This document shows, piece after piece, positions 24,084-36,561 of a DNA stretch of 64,000 nt. The notes under the pieces are model-generated. The model was not told the DNA's origin, ran no database searches, and worked only from the letters and a program-made list of their open reading frames with translations. The position numbers and the translations under genes were made by a program. Numbering within the stretch: the first letter of the stretch is position 1; every line of letters begins with the position of its first letter. This DNA comes from Lantana camara (lineage: Eukaryota; Streptophyta; Magnoliopsida; Lamiales; Verbenaceae): assembly GCA_037501455.1 (NCBI GenBank), contig CM074855.1, positions 28,237,501 to 28,301,500 on the forward strand, in the 5' to 3' direction.

Positions 24084-25298
24084 CGGGAAATTCTATCCCG
24101 AGCCCGGCTCGGCCGAGCACGCGAAATAAAACTCGCCAAGTGGAATTTAATTTTAAATTAAAACTAATTATTAAACTCAAGTAATTCTCTTAACTCTAGT
24201 TAACCATATCTAATTTTAATTTATGGTATATAGAATTAAAAAGATTATTTGGTCAAAATCAATCTCAAAAGATTTCTTCCGACAAATTTCTTTTCATGAT
24301 TCTGGAATATAGCTTGCGAGAGAATATCGTCGTCTTCAAATTTCTTCATCATAATTTGGGGATATCGTTTAAGCTTTTTATTCATTGAATTCCTGATTTC
24401 ATAATACTTAACTCGTGCAACGGTTTCCTTCTTGATGAACAGGCAATAATAGGAATGTGTTATTTTGTATTCATCGCCTTAAACAAGGATGAAGGCCCTA
24501 AAGTGGGTGGAGAAGCTAGAAGAATTATGGAGAAGCACAAATAAAACCCAGTTCTTGAATCTGCTTTCCGGTGACGAAATTGAAGAGATGGCTCACCGGC
24601 GATCAATAGTACTTGTAATTGATATACGGCGATTTTAATTTCCTGAAGTAACCATGGAATTTTTAAATGATTCGTTGCATATTCTTGATCAATTGTATCT
24701 TGGAAGTTCTGTGCCAAAAATCATGTTCTTTTGCTCCTGCATTATAATGGTGTCTTTCATTTTAACTTCAAATGAACTAATCAAAGTAGTTATTAAATGT
24801 AACTTTTTGTTAAATCTAAGAGGGGTACAACTTGCATTGTACTAATCCAAACTCTCTATTTAATGGAACCAATTGATTTAGTATTTAGCACACTGACCAG
24901 GGTATTGCTTGTCTTCATGGTCGTTACTCGTTATTATCTAATGAAGAAATTTGAAGAAGACGATATTCTCTCAGAAACTATATCCAAAATTATGAATGGA
25001 AGAAGACGATATTCTCTCAGAAACTATATCCAAAATTATGAATGGAAGAAGACGATATTCTCTCGCAAGCTATATCCCAGAATTATGAAAAGAAATTTGT
25101 CGGAAGAAATCTTTTGAGATTGATTTTGACCAAATAATCTTTTTAATTCTATATACCATAAATTAAAATTAGATATGGTTAGCTAGAGTTAAGAGAATTA
25201 CTTGAGTTTAATAATTATTTTTAATTTAAAATTAAATTCCACTTGGCAAGTTTTTATTCGCGGGCTCGGCCGAGCGGGGTTCGGGATAGAATTTCCCG
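24084..25298. mobile_element. Foldback element with long inverted arms
   Basis: The arms of about 270 bp (24084-24350 and about 25040-25298) are inverted copies. Outermost is CGGGAAATTCTATCCCG, then a CTCGGCCGAGC palindrome, then an AT-rich stretch down to GAGAGAATATCGTCGTC. The loop of about 600 bp has no gene. The right arm holds extra 46-bp repeats that the left arm lacks. I found no clear target duplication, so the class is open; the Mutator type is the closest fit. Confidence 0.7.
24953..25089 (+). repeat. 46-bp tandem repeat, three copies, in one arm of the foldback
   Basis: Units starting GAAGAAGACGATATTCTCTC lie at 24953, 24999 and 25045. The opposite arm has this sequence only once, so the array grew after the foldback was formed. 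Confidence 0.85.
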
Positions 25299-25645
25299 GA
25301 ACTTGCATTAAAATAGGGAAAATTGCAATTTTAGTCTCATTAGATTCAAACCGTTGCAATAAAGGTTTCATTAGTTTGAAATACCCAAAACACATCCCAT
25401 TGGATTCTAAAAAGTTGCAATAAAAGTTTCACTGGTTTAAAAATCCATAATACATCCCATTTGATTCTAAAACATTGCAAGACTAGTCCCATATTTGATC
25501 AACTAACAAAATAATTAGATGTTTCGTTAGTGTAAAAGATTTTTCTTCTTCTTCTTTTTTTTTTTTGGGGGAAATCACCTTTTTTTTTTCTAAAATATTT
25601 TATTTTCACCCATATTTATTCGAATTTTTAATATCCTATATTTTC

Positions 25646-26037
25646 GGGAAATTCCCGAAAAATCCCCAAATGAGAACTCAAATTTGCTTTAACTCCCCAT
25701 TTTTAAAAAAGTTCCTCTTTGCTCCCTAGATGACAGGCCAAATTTGCTTTAACTCCCCATGGTTGTATTAAAACTCAAGAATCTCGTACCCGAACCCCGA
25801 AATCACGTACTTAAATGCCCAAATGATGTATTTGGGGGTAAATACATCATTTGGGCATTTAAGTACGTGATTTCCGGGTTCGGGTACGAGATTCTTGAGT
25901 TTTAATACAACCTTCAAAAAAAATGGGGAGTTAAAGCAAATTTGGCTTGTCATCTAGGGAGCAAAGAGGAATTTTTTTAAAAATGGGGAGTTAAAGCAAA
26001 AATTTTCAACTTTTAGGTACTTTTTAAAAAAGATCCC
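25646..26037. mobile_element. Near-perfect foldback (hairpin) element
   Basis: Bases 25683-25836 and 25837-26000 are nearly perfect inverted copies, meeting at AAATACATCATTT around 25836. They contain TTTGCTTTAACTCCCCA twice per arm. The outer flanks (GGGAAATTCCCGAAAAATC on the left) are more diverged. A transcript would form a hairpin of about 150 bp. Confidence 0.8.
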
Positions 26038-26657
26038 TATTTTTATTTTCCCCCATATTTCTCCTAATTTTCACCTCATTTATGTTATTTTATTAAAGAT
26101 TTTTTAAAAAAAAAAATAATTATTTTCCGTCCCTATATGTTTTGATTTCCACCAAATTTTTCTATTTTTTTACTACGAATATATTTTTTTTAAATTTCTA
26201 TAATGCACTATGGATTACAATGAAATAAATAACTCCTATTGTGAGTAATCCAAAAGGAGATTTTCATTTCTCACATCAAAAGTATCATATGTATATATAA
26301 ATGTGCCAAGGAATGTTTTCATTTATAAGGAGTAAAAAAGTAATTTTTTTTAAAAAGAACTCTTTAATAAAATGATAGGAAAATACTCTTAATAAAAATT
26401 AAAAATACTCATAACAATAAATAAATAAACAAATAAATAAGTCCTCTAATGAGTAAGCGAAAATGAGATTTTCATTTCTTACTTAAAAAACATCATACGA
26501 ATGTGTCAAACAATATTTTTTATTTCCTCCCCTATAAATGAAACCATTGAAAAATTTGTTCTTTTTAATTTTTATTGAAAGTAATGTAGAATTTGAAAAA
26601 AAAAAAAAAATCTTAATAAAAGCATAGAAAATTTTGGTGGAAATCAAGAGATATAGG

Positions 26658-27505
26658 TGATGATGCTGGAAATCGGACTTCCAAAGATGCAAAAACACTT
26701 TAATATTTGTATGGAAAGGGAAAGACCATCACAAGCGTGAGGGCCTCAGGATCTGGGTTTCCTCGTGAGCGTGAGTTCTTCCAGCTAGGATAACACGAAG
26801 AGTGCAAGATGCAATGGTGATGCTACTGTGGTGAGAATGATATGAAGCTTGAGAAGATCAGGGAAAATGCCCAGAACAATGCAGTAAGTATGTATGCAGA
26901 GGATGACTTGGGAGAGAGTGTGGGTGTTCACTCCTATTTATATGTTAGGGGTGAGGGTAAATTGGGTAATTTGACCGTGTGGTCCCAAACTTGTGTTGCC
27001 CTAACACGTGGCGGTCTGTGATGGCATGAGAGTGATAGCTCTGAAAAGTGGGCGGGGTGCCAGGTACGAGGTGCACACTGCCATAGTGTCAGAGGTTGTT
27101 AGCGAGGGCCGCATGAGAGGAAGGCCCAAGGTCCGCTCCGCTAGGGTTTGAATCCATCACGGTGGGGAAGGATCATACCCGAGCGCTGGTGGCGCTCGAA
27201 GGGCGCACGGAGGGGTTCCCCGAGGCTGATGACCCTTGAGCGTCAAAACCATGAGCATCGGGAACGTGCCCTTGCGCAGGTGCCCTCCTGAGAAGGGTAA
27301 CCCTGAGGGCCGAGATGTGAACGCCAAGCCTGTCGGCTCGGGCCCTTTACCTGAATAGTTGACCGAGGCTCAAGGGCCTGTACTAGTTGGCAAGTGAGTG
27401 GGCTGGGTTGGCCAGCGAGCCCATCAACGCGAGCGTATAGTCTTCAAGTCAACTGATGGTGACACGTGGACGGCTCTGATACGAGCGTGTTTTTATGCCT
27501 CATCA
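26658..27505 (-). mobile_element. Solo LTR, 848 bp, minus orientation
   Basis: The ends are TGATGATGC and GCCTCATCA, an imperfect TG...CA inverted pair. The flanks are ATAGG (26653-26657) and ATAGT (27506-27510). The same region exists uninterrupted in the inverted arm near 26110-26150, where the site reads ATAGGG on the opposite strand, confirming a 5-bp duplication with one later change. On the minus strand, TATAAATA (26935-26942) precedes a CT-rich leader, as in an LTR promoter. No internal domain remains, so the other LTR and body were lost by recombination. Family not identified. Confidence 0.7.
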
Positions 27506-27610
27506 ATAGTGGGTGGAAATAATTAATTTTTTAAAAAAGAACTCTTTAATAAGACCGTAGAAATGGGGTGAAAATTAGGAGAAATATGAACGAAAATAAA
27601 ATATTGAAAC

Positions 27611-30600
27611 TGTGACGCCCCGTATTCTCGAAGGGCGTCCTGACGATATTAACAAGTAAGTCTCTACACTTGTGTGTGTTTAATTTAAGAGTTTCTTGAG
27701 TTATGTGATTTAATGTAAATCCAATTTAATATGTGATCATTCGAATTATTCTAAGATTAATTGTCAACTTGATTAATTACGCACATATGTAACCCTAACT
27801 GTCTAATTTGATTTAATTCAAATTTATTCCATGAAATAATTGTCAAGTTGAATTTAAATCCATCATGTTACTTAACTTGTTTAATTTCGGTTTACTTGTA
27901 TTCCTTGAGATTAATTGTCAATCATGTGTTTACGAAGTGTCGTTAAATTTTACGAAAGGTTTCTAAAATTAAATTGAATTAAACTCTAATTGGTAAATCT
28001 CTATTTCATTTTAATTTATAAAATTAATTCGGAGCTTGAATGTTTATTCGTAACTTTACCAATTTTATTTACGATTATTTGTACGTGCTATTACTCTTTG
28101 CTACGCGATAAGGATACCCGATTGTATATAACTTGTGCACAAGACACATTTCTCCCAATCTCTTCTTCTCTCTCCTGGTTCTCTCTTTCTCTCTCTCATT
28201 CCCGCAGACACACTACACCTAAAACACACACTAATCGTAACTTGGCCGTTTCTCGACGGAATTCGACGAATGATAGTCCATTTCGATGAGCTCGACGAGA
28301 GGATCACGATGGTGTAAAGATCTTGGCCAAACGACCAACGGTGGAGGAGAAATCTGCGATTTTCAGACATGGCTGCTGATAGGTTCGGAATTCGCTACTG
28401 GATTGCGGCCTCAACTTCTACAGCCTCGTACGGCCTCCTCCGACATCGGAATATAGCGAACTTTGTATGAAAATCGAACATCTCGATGAGATCTAAAACA
28501 TGGAAGTGGTGTCGCAGTCATTAGAGCAGCGGTGGCTCCACACGCACGGCTCAAAGATCACGCCACTGGTGGTGGATCTGGGCAAACTTCGCTGGTCGTT
28601 TTCGGTGATTCCGGCGGTGGTTTTCGATGGGGCTTGATGGTTTCCAAGGTTGTTCGACCTCCTGAGTTCATTTCCGGTATCAATTTCACTAGATCTTGGC
28701 TGTAGGTGTTGGTTCCGGCGACGTGGGCGGCGGCAGAAACTTCGGCGGCCAACGGGGCCCTTTTCCGGCCATCTTCTGGCCTCGGGCTCTTCAAGAAAGT
28801 TGTTCGGAACAGCGAGAACTAGTAGCATGTGAACAGGTGACTCCAGACTCGGTGGTTTGGAGACGGCTCGTGGCGGCACAGTGGTGGTGCAACGGCGGCG
28901 CTAGCTCCGAGGATTTTTCCGGCGAGCTACCTTAGGGCTTTCGAAGAGCTCATCACGGGTAAGACAATGGCTTTTATGGATCGCATTTTGGTTCACCGAT
29001 TTTGAAGTAATTTGAGTTTGAAAATTTTAGGGTCTTCGTGTTCTTAGATCTGAAATTGGAGGAGATTGACTTGGAATTTCCAGAAATTGATCGAGGATTC
29101 GGAACGGGCACAAAGACTTCATTCAGGACTGATTTTTCGGGATTTTTCCGGCGACTTTCGACGGCGGCCCGGTGGCGGCCGGGCGACTTTCCGGCGGCTC
29201 CGGTGGCGGCACTCCGGTGACTTTCGGACAGAATGTCGGTCTCGACGCGGTGAGTCCAACGCCACTTTTCGTTCGTTAATCGGACACTCGATCTATTTAT
29301 TACGAATTATTTTGCGTAATTGTGATTATTTGAATTAATTGTTTTAAGTGCAAATAAATTGGTTATTGTTGGTTTGTTGATCGCGATGTATTTCAATCGT
29401 ATATGAAAACATGTATTGAATGGATTGTGATATGCATGAATGTTTCGATTTACAATTTGAATCCGATGTGATGAATTTACGCTATTTGTTAAGTACGAAG
29501 GGGTGTTAGTGTAATATTTAGAAACTAATCTTTTATGTGACTAAATGAACGTGAATGATATTTTAGAAGAACGAACATGTTGTGATTTCTCTATATGAAT
29601 TTGAGACGTTCTTAATATTATGTTTGTTGTAAATTGTGTTTCAAATATAAAATTGAGATACATGAAAGATGTTTGAACAACTTGAAACTTGATGCATGAT
29701 AGGAGTTAGAATTGTAATATCTTGATTTACTCTTACTACTCGAAAATGATATATTATGACTTACGATAAATTGATAATTATCATGCTTGTAAGTAATTAA
29801 TTCCTAGTTGAATAATTGTATAAACACTTTAAATGAACAATTATGCTTAGCAATCGACTAAGGGGATGTATGTGTAATAATTCTAAACTTTTATAAATGA
29901 CTTAGGGGATGTAAGTGTAATATTTATGAAACTATGAATGTGACTTGAGCTTGTGTACCAAACATGTTGTGAAGTTGTAAAGTATGATCTTAAGTGAATT
30001 AAATGCACTCTTTATTTGTATCAAGCATGCCATCTACGTACAACAACCTTGTATGTTTATATGATCAAGTTGCTCTTACTTATGCACTTTATAACTCGTC
30101 ATGAACTTGATGCTTAATTCTAATATTATAATTGAACCCTGTGGCATTGGATGATTTAATATGCATTTGGTGAATACATTGACTTCCTAAATTGATCGTG
30201 CATCTTTGGATATGGAATTACATGTCGGTTGCTTGTAAATATGACCTTGTTGAGCATTGATATGCCTTGAATGACCACGACACCTTATCCAAGCACAACA
30301 TGAACACTTATGTATAACCACAATCATGTTGAGCAACGCCGTGCGTCTTGTTTGGTTCATATAGAGTCTAAGTCTGGGCTTCTGTATGTCTTTGTCACAG
30401 AGTTTGGTGGTGCCGGTGGTACCGAGGTTTAGGGTGTTTGGCCCTTCACACTCTCAGACTCTACTTTCACGAGGTGAGGTTTAGGATTTTGTATAGTTAT
30501 GCGACCTATGGCCTTAATATGCTGATTTCAACCCTTGCATGCGAGTATATCTATTATAAATACGTATGTGTTGGATATGATATGTTTATGGCCTTGTGAA

Positions 30601-31776
30601 TCAGCTCTGTTTTGGAAAATTAGATATGAAAGCATATGTAAGCTGTTTTGAAAAGTTATGTTATGTTATGATCTGTTCTGTAGCGAGTTAGCCATGATAT
30701 ATGGTATCTGTTCTGTTCTGTTCTGTTATGGATCCGAGGAGGTATGGGTAAGGAATCCCTGGGACGGTATAGGGCCGTCAGGGCTCGGCCTGTGCATAGT
30801 CTCCATTTGAGATATCATTGCGCGACTCAAGGAGATAGGAGAGGCGTGATATCTTGAGCCTTCGGTGTACAGCCGGGGAGGACTCTTGTGGGTTCGCTAC
30901 CCCTTGAGGGTTTGTCTGATATGGATGGTTTGGGGACGGTATATCCCCTCCATCATTGGTGTGACGGTTGGATTGACTTTTGTATTCTATGATTTGATAT
31001 GTTCTGAGGAGTAAAGGTTGGACGCTCGTACTCGCCGAGCATGTGTTCTGTTCTGTCTGGGAATCATGAATCGAGATAGAGTTTTTGAAATATTTTCTAA
31101 AGCTTATACTTATAACTATCTTTTGGGTACTTTTGGAAATGTCTTTGGTATGCAACACCTATCTCCGGTTCATGAGTCCACCCTTCTGATATGTGTTATG
31201 CTCTATATATATATAATGGGTGTGCGTTAGCCCCCTCACTCAGTCAGTTGACTGACACCTCATTTTATCTTTTAGTTGCAGGTTTCTTTTGGCTTGAGCT
31301 AGGCGGAAGTGAGTCTTCTGAGTCACACTTGTCGGTTTAGTTGATGTTAAGATGCATTTGTCACATACTCTATTTATGTTATGTATTCTTATTTCGCTTT
31401 TGGAGATTATGTTTTATGCTTTACTTAGACTTAGACCCGTGTGGGGTTAGTATGCTAGCATTTGGATGTAATTAGCTATTCTGCTGATACTTATATTGGT
31501 TTATTACGTTGCGATGATTTGAGATTCGGGACTAGGTATCTATGCTGGTTGAACCCGTCACTTATTTTGTACGTTGATTTAATTGCTTCCGCTATCTGAT
31601 GATAATTGTTTAAATTGCTTCCGCGCTCTGAGTCTGTCGAGTTAGATCCGCCTAGCCTAGTGTGTGAGTTGGTCTCCCGTTCGCTTTGATTCGGATTCGG
31701 GTATGGACTTTCCATTTCGTAACCGGGTCTGGGTCTTAGTGCGGGGGATGTGGCATCCTCCGTTTGGGGTGTTAGA
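27611..31776 (+). repeat. Tekay-like long LTR, 4166 bp
   Basis: Starts TGTGACGCCCCG and ends GGGGTGTTAGA. It shares blocks with LTRs A, B and C, including GCCGTGCGTCTTGTTTGGTTCAT (30340, quoted in part), AAAGGTTGG...CTCGCCGAGC (31010), a GCCTAGC...TCTCCCGTTCGC stretch (31650) and TAGTGCGGGGGATGTGGC (31738). A TATA-like GTATATAAC (28123) precedes a CT-rich leader. The GC-rich open frames at 28.1-29.3 kb are not a known protein. Confidence 0.7.
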
Positions 31777-31845
31777 AATGGTATCAGAGCCGGGGCCCGG
31801 GCCGGTGTGCCAGCGAGGACGCTGGGCCCTCTTAGGGGGGTGGAC

Positions 31846-32056
31846 TGTAATAGCCTAAGGTGGTTGTCCCACATCGGTTGGAGAGGGGAACAAAGCCTCC
31901 TTGATAAGGGGGTGGATACCTTTCCTTTGTTGAGGCCTTTTCCTGGGTGGGCGCCTTTGGGCTTAAATTCCACCGGGAAGAACAAAACTGTGAGGGTGGT
32001 GTCGCTTAGCCCACCAAAGCGGACAATATCGACAGGCGGGTTTTCGGGCTGTTACA
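31846..32056 (+). repeat. TRIM LTR copy 1 (211 bp)
   Basis: Begins TGTAATAGCCTAAGG, contains the TCCCACATCGGTTGGAGAGG block typical of a widespread plant TRIM group, and ends CGGGCTGTTACA. It is about 97 percent identical to copy 2 by eye. Confidence 0.85.
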
Positions 32057-32125
32057 AATGGTATCAGAGCCGGGGCCCGGGCCGGTGTGCCAGCGAGGAC
32101 GCTGGGCCCTCTTAGGGGGGTGGAC

Positions 32126-32336
32126 TGTAATAGCCTAAGGTGCTTGTCCCACATCCGTTGGAGAGGGGAACAAAGCCTCCTTTATAAGGAGGTGGATACC
32201 TTTCCTTTGTTGAGACCTTTTCCTGGGTGGGCGCCTTTAGGCTTAAATTCCACCGGGAAGAACAAAACCGTGAGGGTGGTGTCGCTTAGCCCACCAAAGC
32301 GGACAATATCGACAGGCGGGTTTTCGGGCTGTTACA
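32126..32336 (+). repeat. TRIM LTR copy 2 (211 bp)
   Basis: Same structure as copy 1. Its end (GCTGTTACA) is directly followed by the GAAAC target repeat. The 69-bp internal segment between the copies carries the primer site and an AGGGGGGTGGAC purine tract. Confidence 0.85.
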
Positions 32337-32643
32337 GAAACTAAGAGAAATGGGGGTGAAAATAAAATATTTTATAAAAAAAAAGGTAATTTCCCAATAA
32401 AATAAGCCGAAAAAGGTAGACATTAATGAAATAGGTAATTATTTTGTTAGTTGACAAACAATGGGACTAGTCTTGCAATGTTTTAGAATCAAATGGGATG
32501 TATTTTGGATTTTTAAACCAGTGGGACCTTTATTGCAACCTTTTAGAATCCAATGAGATGTGTTTTGAGTATTTCAACTAATGGGATCTTTATTGCAACG
32601 GTTTAAATCTAATGGGATTATTGCAATTTTCCCCATTAAAATA

Positions 32644-33805
32644 TTATAATTGAGAAAAAAATCATCACTGGCAAATGTGGTACATTATTTTTAATAGAGA
32701 TATGTTTAGAATGATTAAATTAATAATTCGACTCAAACTTATATATATTGAATAATATTGTTACATGTCAAAAATTAATGATACGACCTAAAACTATATT
32801 TGATAATGGTGGAGTTGATAGTTCGTTAATTCGTCTTCTTTATGACTAAATTTTGGTCCGGACTAGTGTTTTAATTGATAATATTTTAGAAAAGATTAAT
32901 GCATTGTTGTCTTTATTGTAGAATCGGGACTTGAATACGAGACGGAAGCATATGCGATCGTTTTATGAAGAAATCCAAGCAGTTCTGGAGAACTGCATAC
33001 ATGGACGTGATTTTGTGAAAATAGCCAAATTAATTTGGAAGTTTGTGGGCTAAACTATTGGGCTGTGTATTTTGTCCTCACTATTAATTAAGCGGGCCCA
33101 CATTGATTGCTTGGATGGTTGACTTGTGAAGGACAGGCTCCACTTTTGGAATTAATTAGCAAAAGCCCAAATTCGAGTTAAACTTGGGCAGCAAGTCAGC
33201 AACGTGAGTCCTTGTGGGATTAGGATTTGCAAGAAGGGTGGACTTTGGGCCGTGTTAGCAGCAGAATTTCTCAACTTTTACGCACACGCATATTTCGGGA
33301 ATCGGGATTTTGGGAGGATTGGAGGAAGCAGCTTTGAAAGACATCCGAGCGTCGAAAATCATTCCTCAAGAGTTCTTTTTAATTTCTTGTTTTAGTTAGA
33401 TTATGCTTTTGATTTATTTTGAGTTTATGGACATGATTATCATGTAAAGCTAATTTCGTAATACTTAGCCAGAGATTTGTGATTCAGTTAAAACGTTCGT
33501 TATATATTTCAATGCAATTCAAGTATTTATTAATTCTCTGAGTGTCGTGTTTATTGTGATTTATTTGCTTAGTAATAGGGTCATCATCTAAGTAGATTTA
33601 ATTACATAGTACCATTCATTGATGCATGAAGTTTATGTAATTCTTCATGATGCATGAAGTTTATGTAATTCTTAATTGATGTTTGTGGTGCATTAATGAT
33701 AGGGATTGGTTGCAGTTCTGAATTCGTGAGAATTAATAATCGGGTTTAAATCTTGCACGTGTCGTGATTTGGTTGAGAATTAATAATCGGGTTTAAATCT
33801 GCACG
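32644..33805 (+). other. Unassigned sequence, possible old Athila/Tat-type LTR (left part)
   Basis: No coding segment. Together with 41097-41605 it flanks Tekay A. The right-hand part contains CTCTGTGGTTCGACCCA (41507), which resembles the end region of Athila/Tat LTRs, compare CCCTGTGGATTCGATCC (minus strand of 49760-49775). I could not place the LTR start, so this is weak. A 49-bp tandem duplication (33728-33805) abuts Tekay A, and a 28-bp one lies at 33620-33675. Confidence 0.3.
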
Positions 33806-36561
33806 TGTAACGCCCCGCTTTTCCATTTATGCATTATATGATATTATATGGATTTCACAACATTAGATGCATTATATTTCCATGAACTTTTATGAAATTA
33901 ATTGTTAATGTGTCTAATTGGATTTATGTGAATTAATTGACTATTTGGTTATATGATCATATGATTTAATTCCATTTCATTTCATTTCATTGTATTTTCT
34001 AATATATGCATTATTTTATGCATTCATGCAAGAGACATGCAATTATATATATATGCATAATTTTTCTAAATAATACACTCACACATGCACTATATATGTA
34101 TATATTAATAGAGCACTAAAGATTTATATACATATAATATGCATAATATCTAACTTTATACATATATGATATATATCTATAATTATATTACATTACATAC
34201 ATTGTATACAATATAACATATATGAAAGACACACACGCAAACACAAAGTAAATCTCTAACACACACACACACTCCATCTCGTTTTAAACACCATAGAAGA
34301 GGAAGGAAGATTTCATCTCATTTGCAAGCTTGATCTTGAGGAAATTTGCATACTTTGGAAGCATCATCCCCATATTATTCCTTCATCCTTTCTTTCTTTC
34401 ATTTCAAGGTAAAATGAGGAATTACATGAATCTCTTGAATCTTATATGAGTAGGGTTTGATGATTATGCGATTCTTTCTTGTTTATCTTTGGTTAGAAGC
34501 ATGTTTAGGGCTTTTATATTTCAAGACTTGCATGAAACCATGAGCTTATATGAAAGTTGGAAATCATGAAATTATATGGGTTTTGAATGATGAACTCTTG
34601 ATGATTGATGCATAGTTAATGGTTTGTTTGATGCCAAATTGGTGTATATGAGTTATATGCATGTTATATGTTAGTTTTGAGTTGTTTCTTTCCTTAGTTT
34701 GGTGTTGGGAAGGTTTGGGAGCCAATTCCCGTGCATAACCCCTGTTTTTCGCCTAGGTCTCTTCCAAATGGGCGTTTGGTCCTTTAGTTATATTCCCAAA
34801 CGCCGGTTTATAAAGATATTGCCTCACCCGAGGACCCTCAAATGCCCGTTTTTGCTTTCAGTGCATTTTGCAAATGCCCGTTTACCCCTCAAACGAGCTC
34901 CAATTAACCTGAATTTTGAACCCACGGAAACCTATTGAAGTCTAAAAAATTATCCAAGTGGAATCACCTCATTATCCTTTCTATATTGTGAGTTATAATC
35001 CATTCTTCTTGGTGTCATCACTTTACCGACAATCTGCGTTCATTCAACCTTGGATCTACGCCATTTTCACCTCGTTTTGAACCATGATTCGTGCCATATA
35101 TCCTTGGAAAGGTCTATGTGTCTAGTTTCATATCCAACAAAAAAAACTAATTCCAACTTCTATAACTCAAGATATTCCAGTTTTCCTACATCGTGTACAT
35201 TTTCGAAAACTGTCAGCTTTTACCCAACTTTGCCAAAACCTTTCATATTGTATTCCTTTCACTTCCTTGGCTCCCGTATGTGACTTATATGAGTAAATGC
35301 TTGGTTAATTGATAATTTTGCTCATATTTGACATTCCTTAATTGTTATTTCATGACATATTGATTATGACTGTGCCGTGCGCCTTAAATGGTTCATACGA
35401 GTCGTGTCTCACAAACACTTGTCCTTGTTGCACATAACTTCTTTCTATTGACAAGGAGCAGGCTCCATAGTTGTATACTTGTTATTTTATCGTCATAGGT
35501 GAGGTTTAATTATAAATATATAGGACCCATACGACCCCATGTGACATTTTAAGCCAAAATGTATATACATATATCTATAGTTTTCCAAACCTTATGAATT
35601 TCAACGGATTTCCTGGACTCAATGAACTTGCCGTGATTGATCGTGTTTTGGCCAGTACTATTGATTGTTCACTGTGGGTCCGAGGGTAGGGTATTGAGCC
35701 AACCGGGAAAGCAAGGGCTGACGGGTAGTCTTACACTATCCTCACCATTTTGGGATGCCCCCTGAATCCACTAGGAGGTTTGGTGGCGGAAGGAGTCTCG
35801 TGCGTGGGAGTCATATTCCTAACATATGTCATTATTGGATGGTGGGGCCTTGCAATCCCACCATCAACCGTAGGAAAAAGGGTTCGTAAAACTGCTAATT
35901 GTGCATTGTAACAACTTGCATGATCACCATTGAATTGAAACCTAAATATTGATTATTCACAATCGGAGTAAAGGTTGGAGATTGCCCTCACTCGCCGGGC
36001 CACGGATTGAATTGATAATGATTGAATTGTTAAATTGAATAATTGTAGTCTCGGGAGAGAATTTACTTAATTACTTGAACTTATATTGTTTCCTTTTTAT
36101 AAAACCTTACCCGAGATTATGACTTGCATGTTATTTGCGCTAATATTTATTTAAACCCCTTACTCAGTCTTTCATAGACTGGCACCACACATTTTCAGGT
36201 TTGCAGGGTGCGTACTAGGCGGGATTGAGCCAGGTCTTTATTTTTGGGTCTAGCACGGTTCATGTACCTTGTTTTGCATATCTTTTACTTATGAATTACC
36301 TTTCCTTTGGTATTTTGGGGAGATTGTATATATGTAAATGATGGAAATGAATATGTTAATGAAGTGAATGTAAATTATGCTTCCGTTTTATTGTTTAGGC
36401 ATGTTGGTAAATATTTGAGGGTTAGTCCCGCCTAGCTAGAGAGTTGTTTTTTTATTTATCTCCCGTTCGCTATAGGCTTGAGTCATGTATGGGTGTCTGT
36501 TCCATATGTGGATTGAACTATAGTGCGGGGGATGTGGCTACCTGGCGTTCCGGGTGCTACA
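33806..36561 (+). repeat. 5' LTR of Tekay A
   Basis: TGTAACGCCCCG to GTGCTACA, 2756 bp. It has a potential 5' splice site (CAAG before GTAAAA, GT at 34409) and a palindrome array at 34764-34885. Confidence 0.9.
34764..34885. promoter_or_regulatory. Palindrome array in LTR A (5' copy), four units
   Basis: Sixteen-base palindromes start at 34764, 34796, 34838 and 34870 (spacing 32, 42, 32). The first is CCAAATGGGCGTTTGG. The consensus core is A(C/T)G-CC-CGT with AA/TT arms. The 3' LTR repeats them at 39290-39411, where the last unit is the perfect GTAAACGCCCGTTTAC. Function unknown. Confidence 0.75.

Larger units (their letters stand above)
27611..32336 (+). mobile_element. Composite retroelement: Tekay-like LTR joined to tandem TRIM units
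   Basis: In order: a 4166-bp Tekay-like LTR (27611-31776), a TRIM-type internal segment with primer binding site TGGTATCAGAGC (31779-31790) and a purine tract, a 211-bp TRIM LTR (31846-32056), a second TRIM internal segment (primer site 32059-32070), and a second TRIM LTR (32126-32336). The whole unit is flanked by the same 5-bp repeat GAAAC (27606-27610 and 32337-32341), so left end and right end belong to one insertion although they come from different families. There are no gag or pol genes, so all proteins must have come from elsewhere. Confidence 0.75.
25316..32634. mobile_element. Large Mutator-like element with 200-bp inverted ends, 7319 bp as it stands
   Basis: The inverted ends 25316-25517 and 32436-32634 begin GGGAAAATTGCAATTTTAGT (one extra G on the right). 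They are flanked by the 9-bp duplication ATTAAAATA at 25307-25315 and 32635-32643. The original element was small: subtracting the nested foldback, solo LTR and composite retroelement leaves under 2 kb of AT-rich DNA, part of which is itself inverted. No transposase gene. Confidence 0.85.

Noticed and set aside
28100..29338. Several GC-rich overlapping open frames on both strands
   Set aside because: They lie inside the 4.2-kb LTR, contradict each other by strand, and show no domain; treated as LTR leader sequence.
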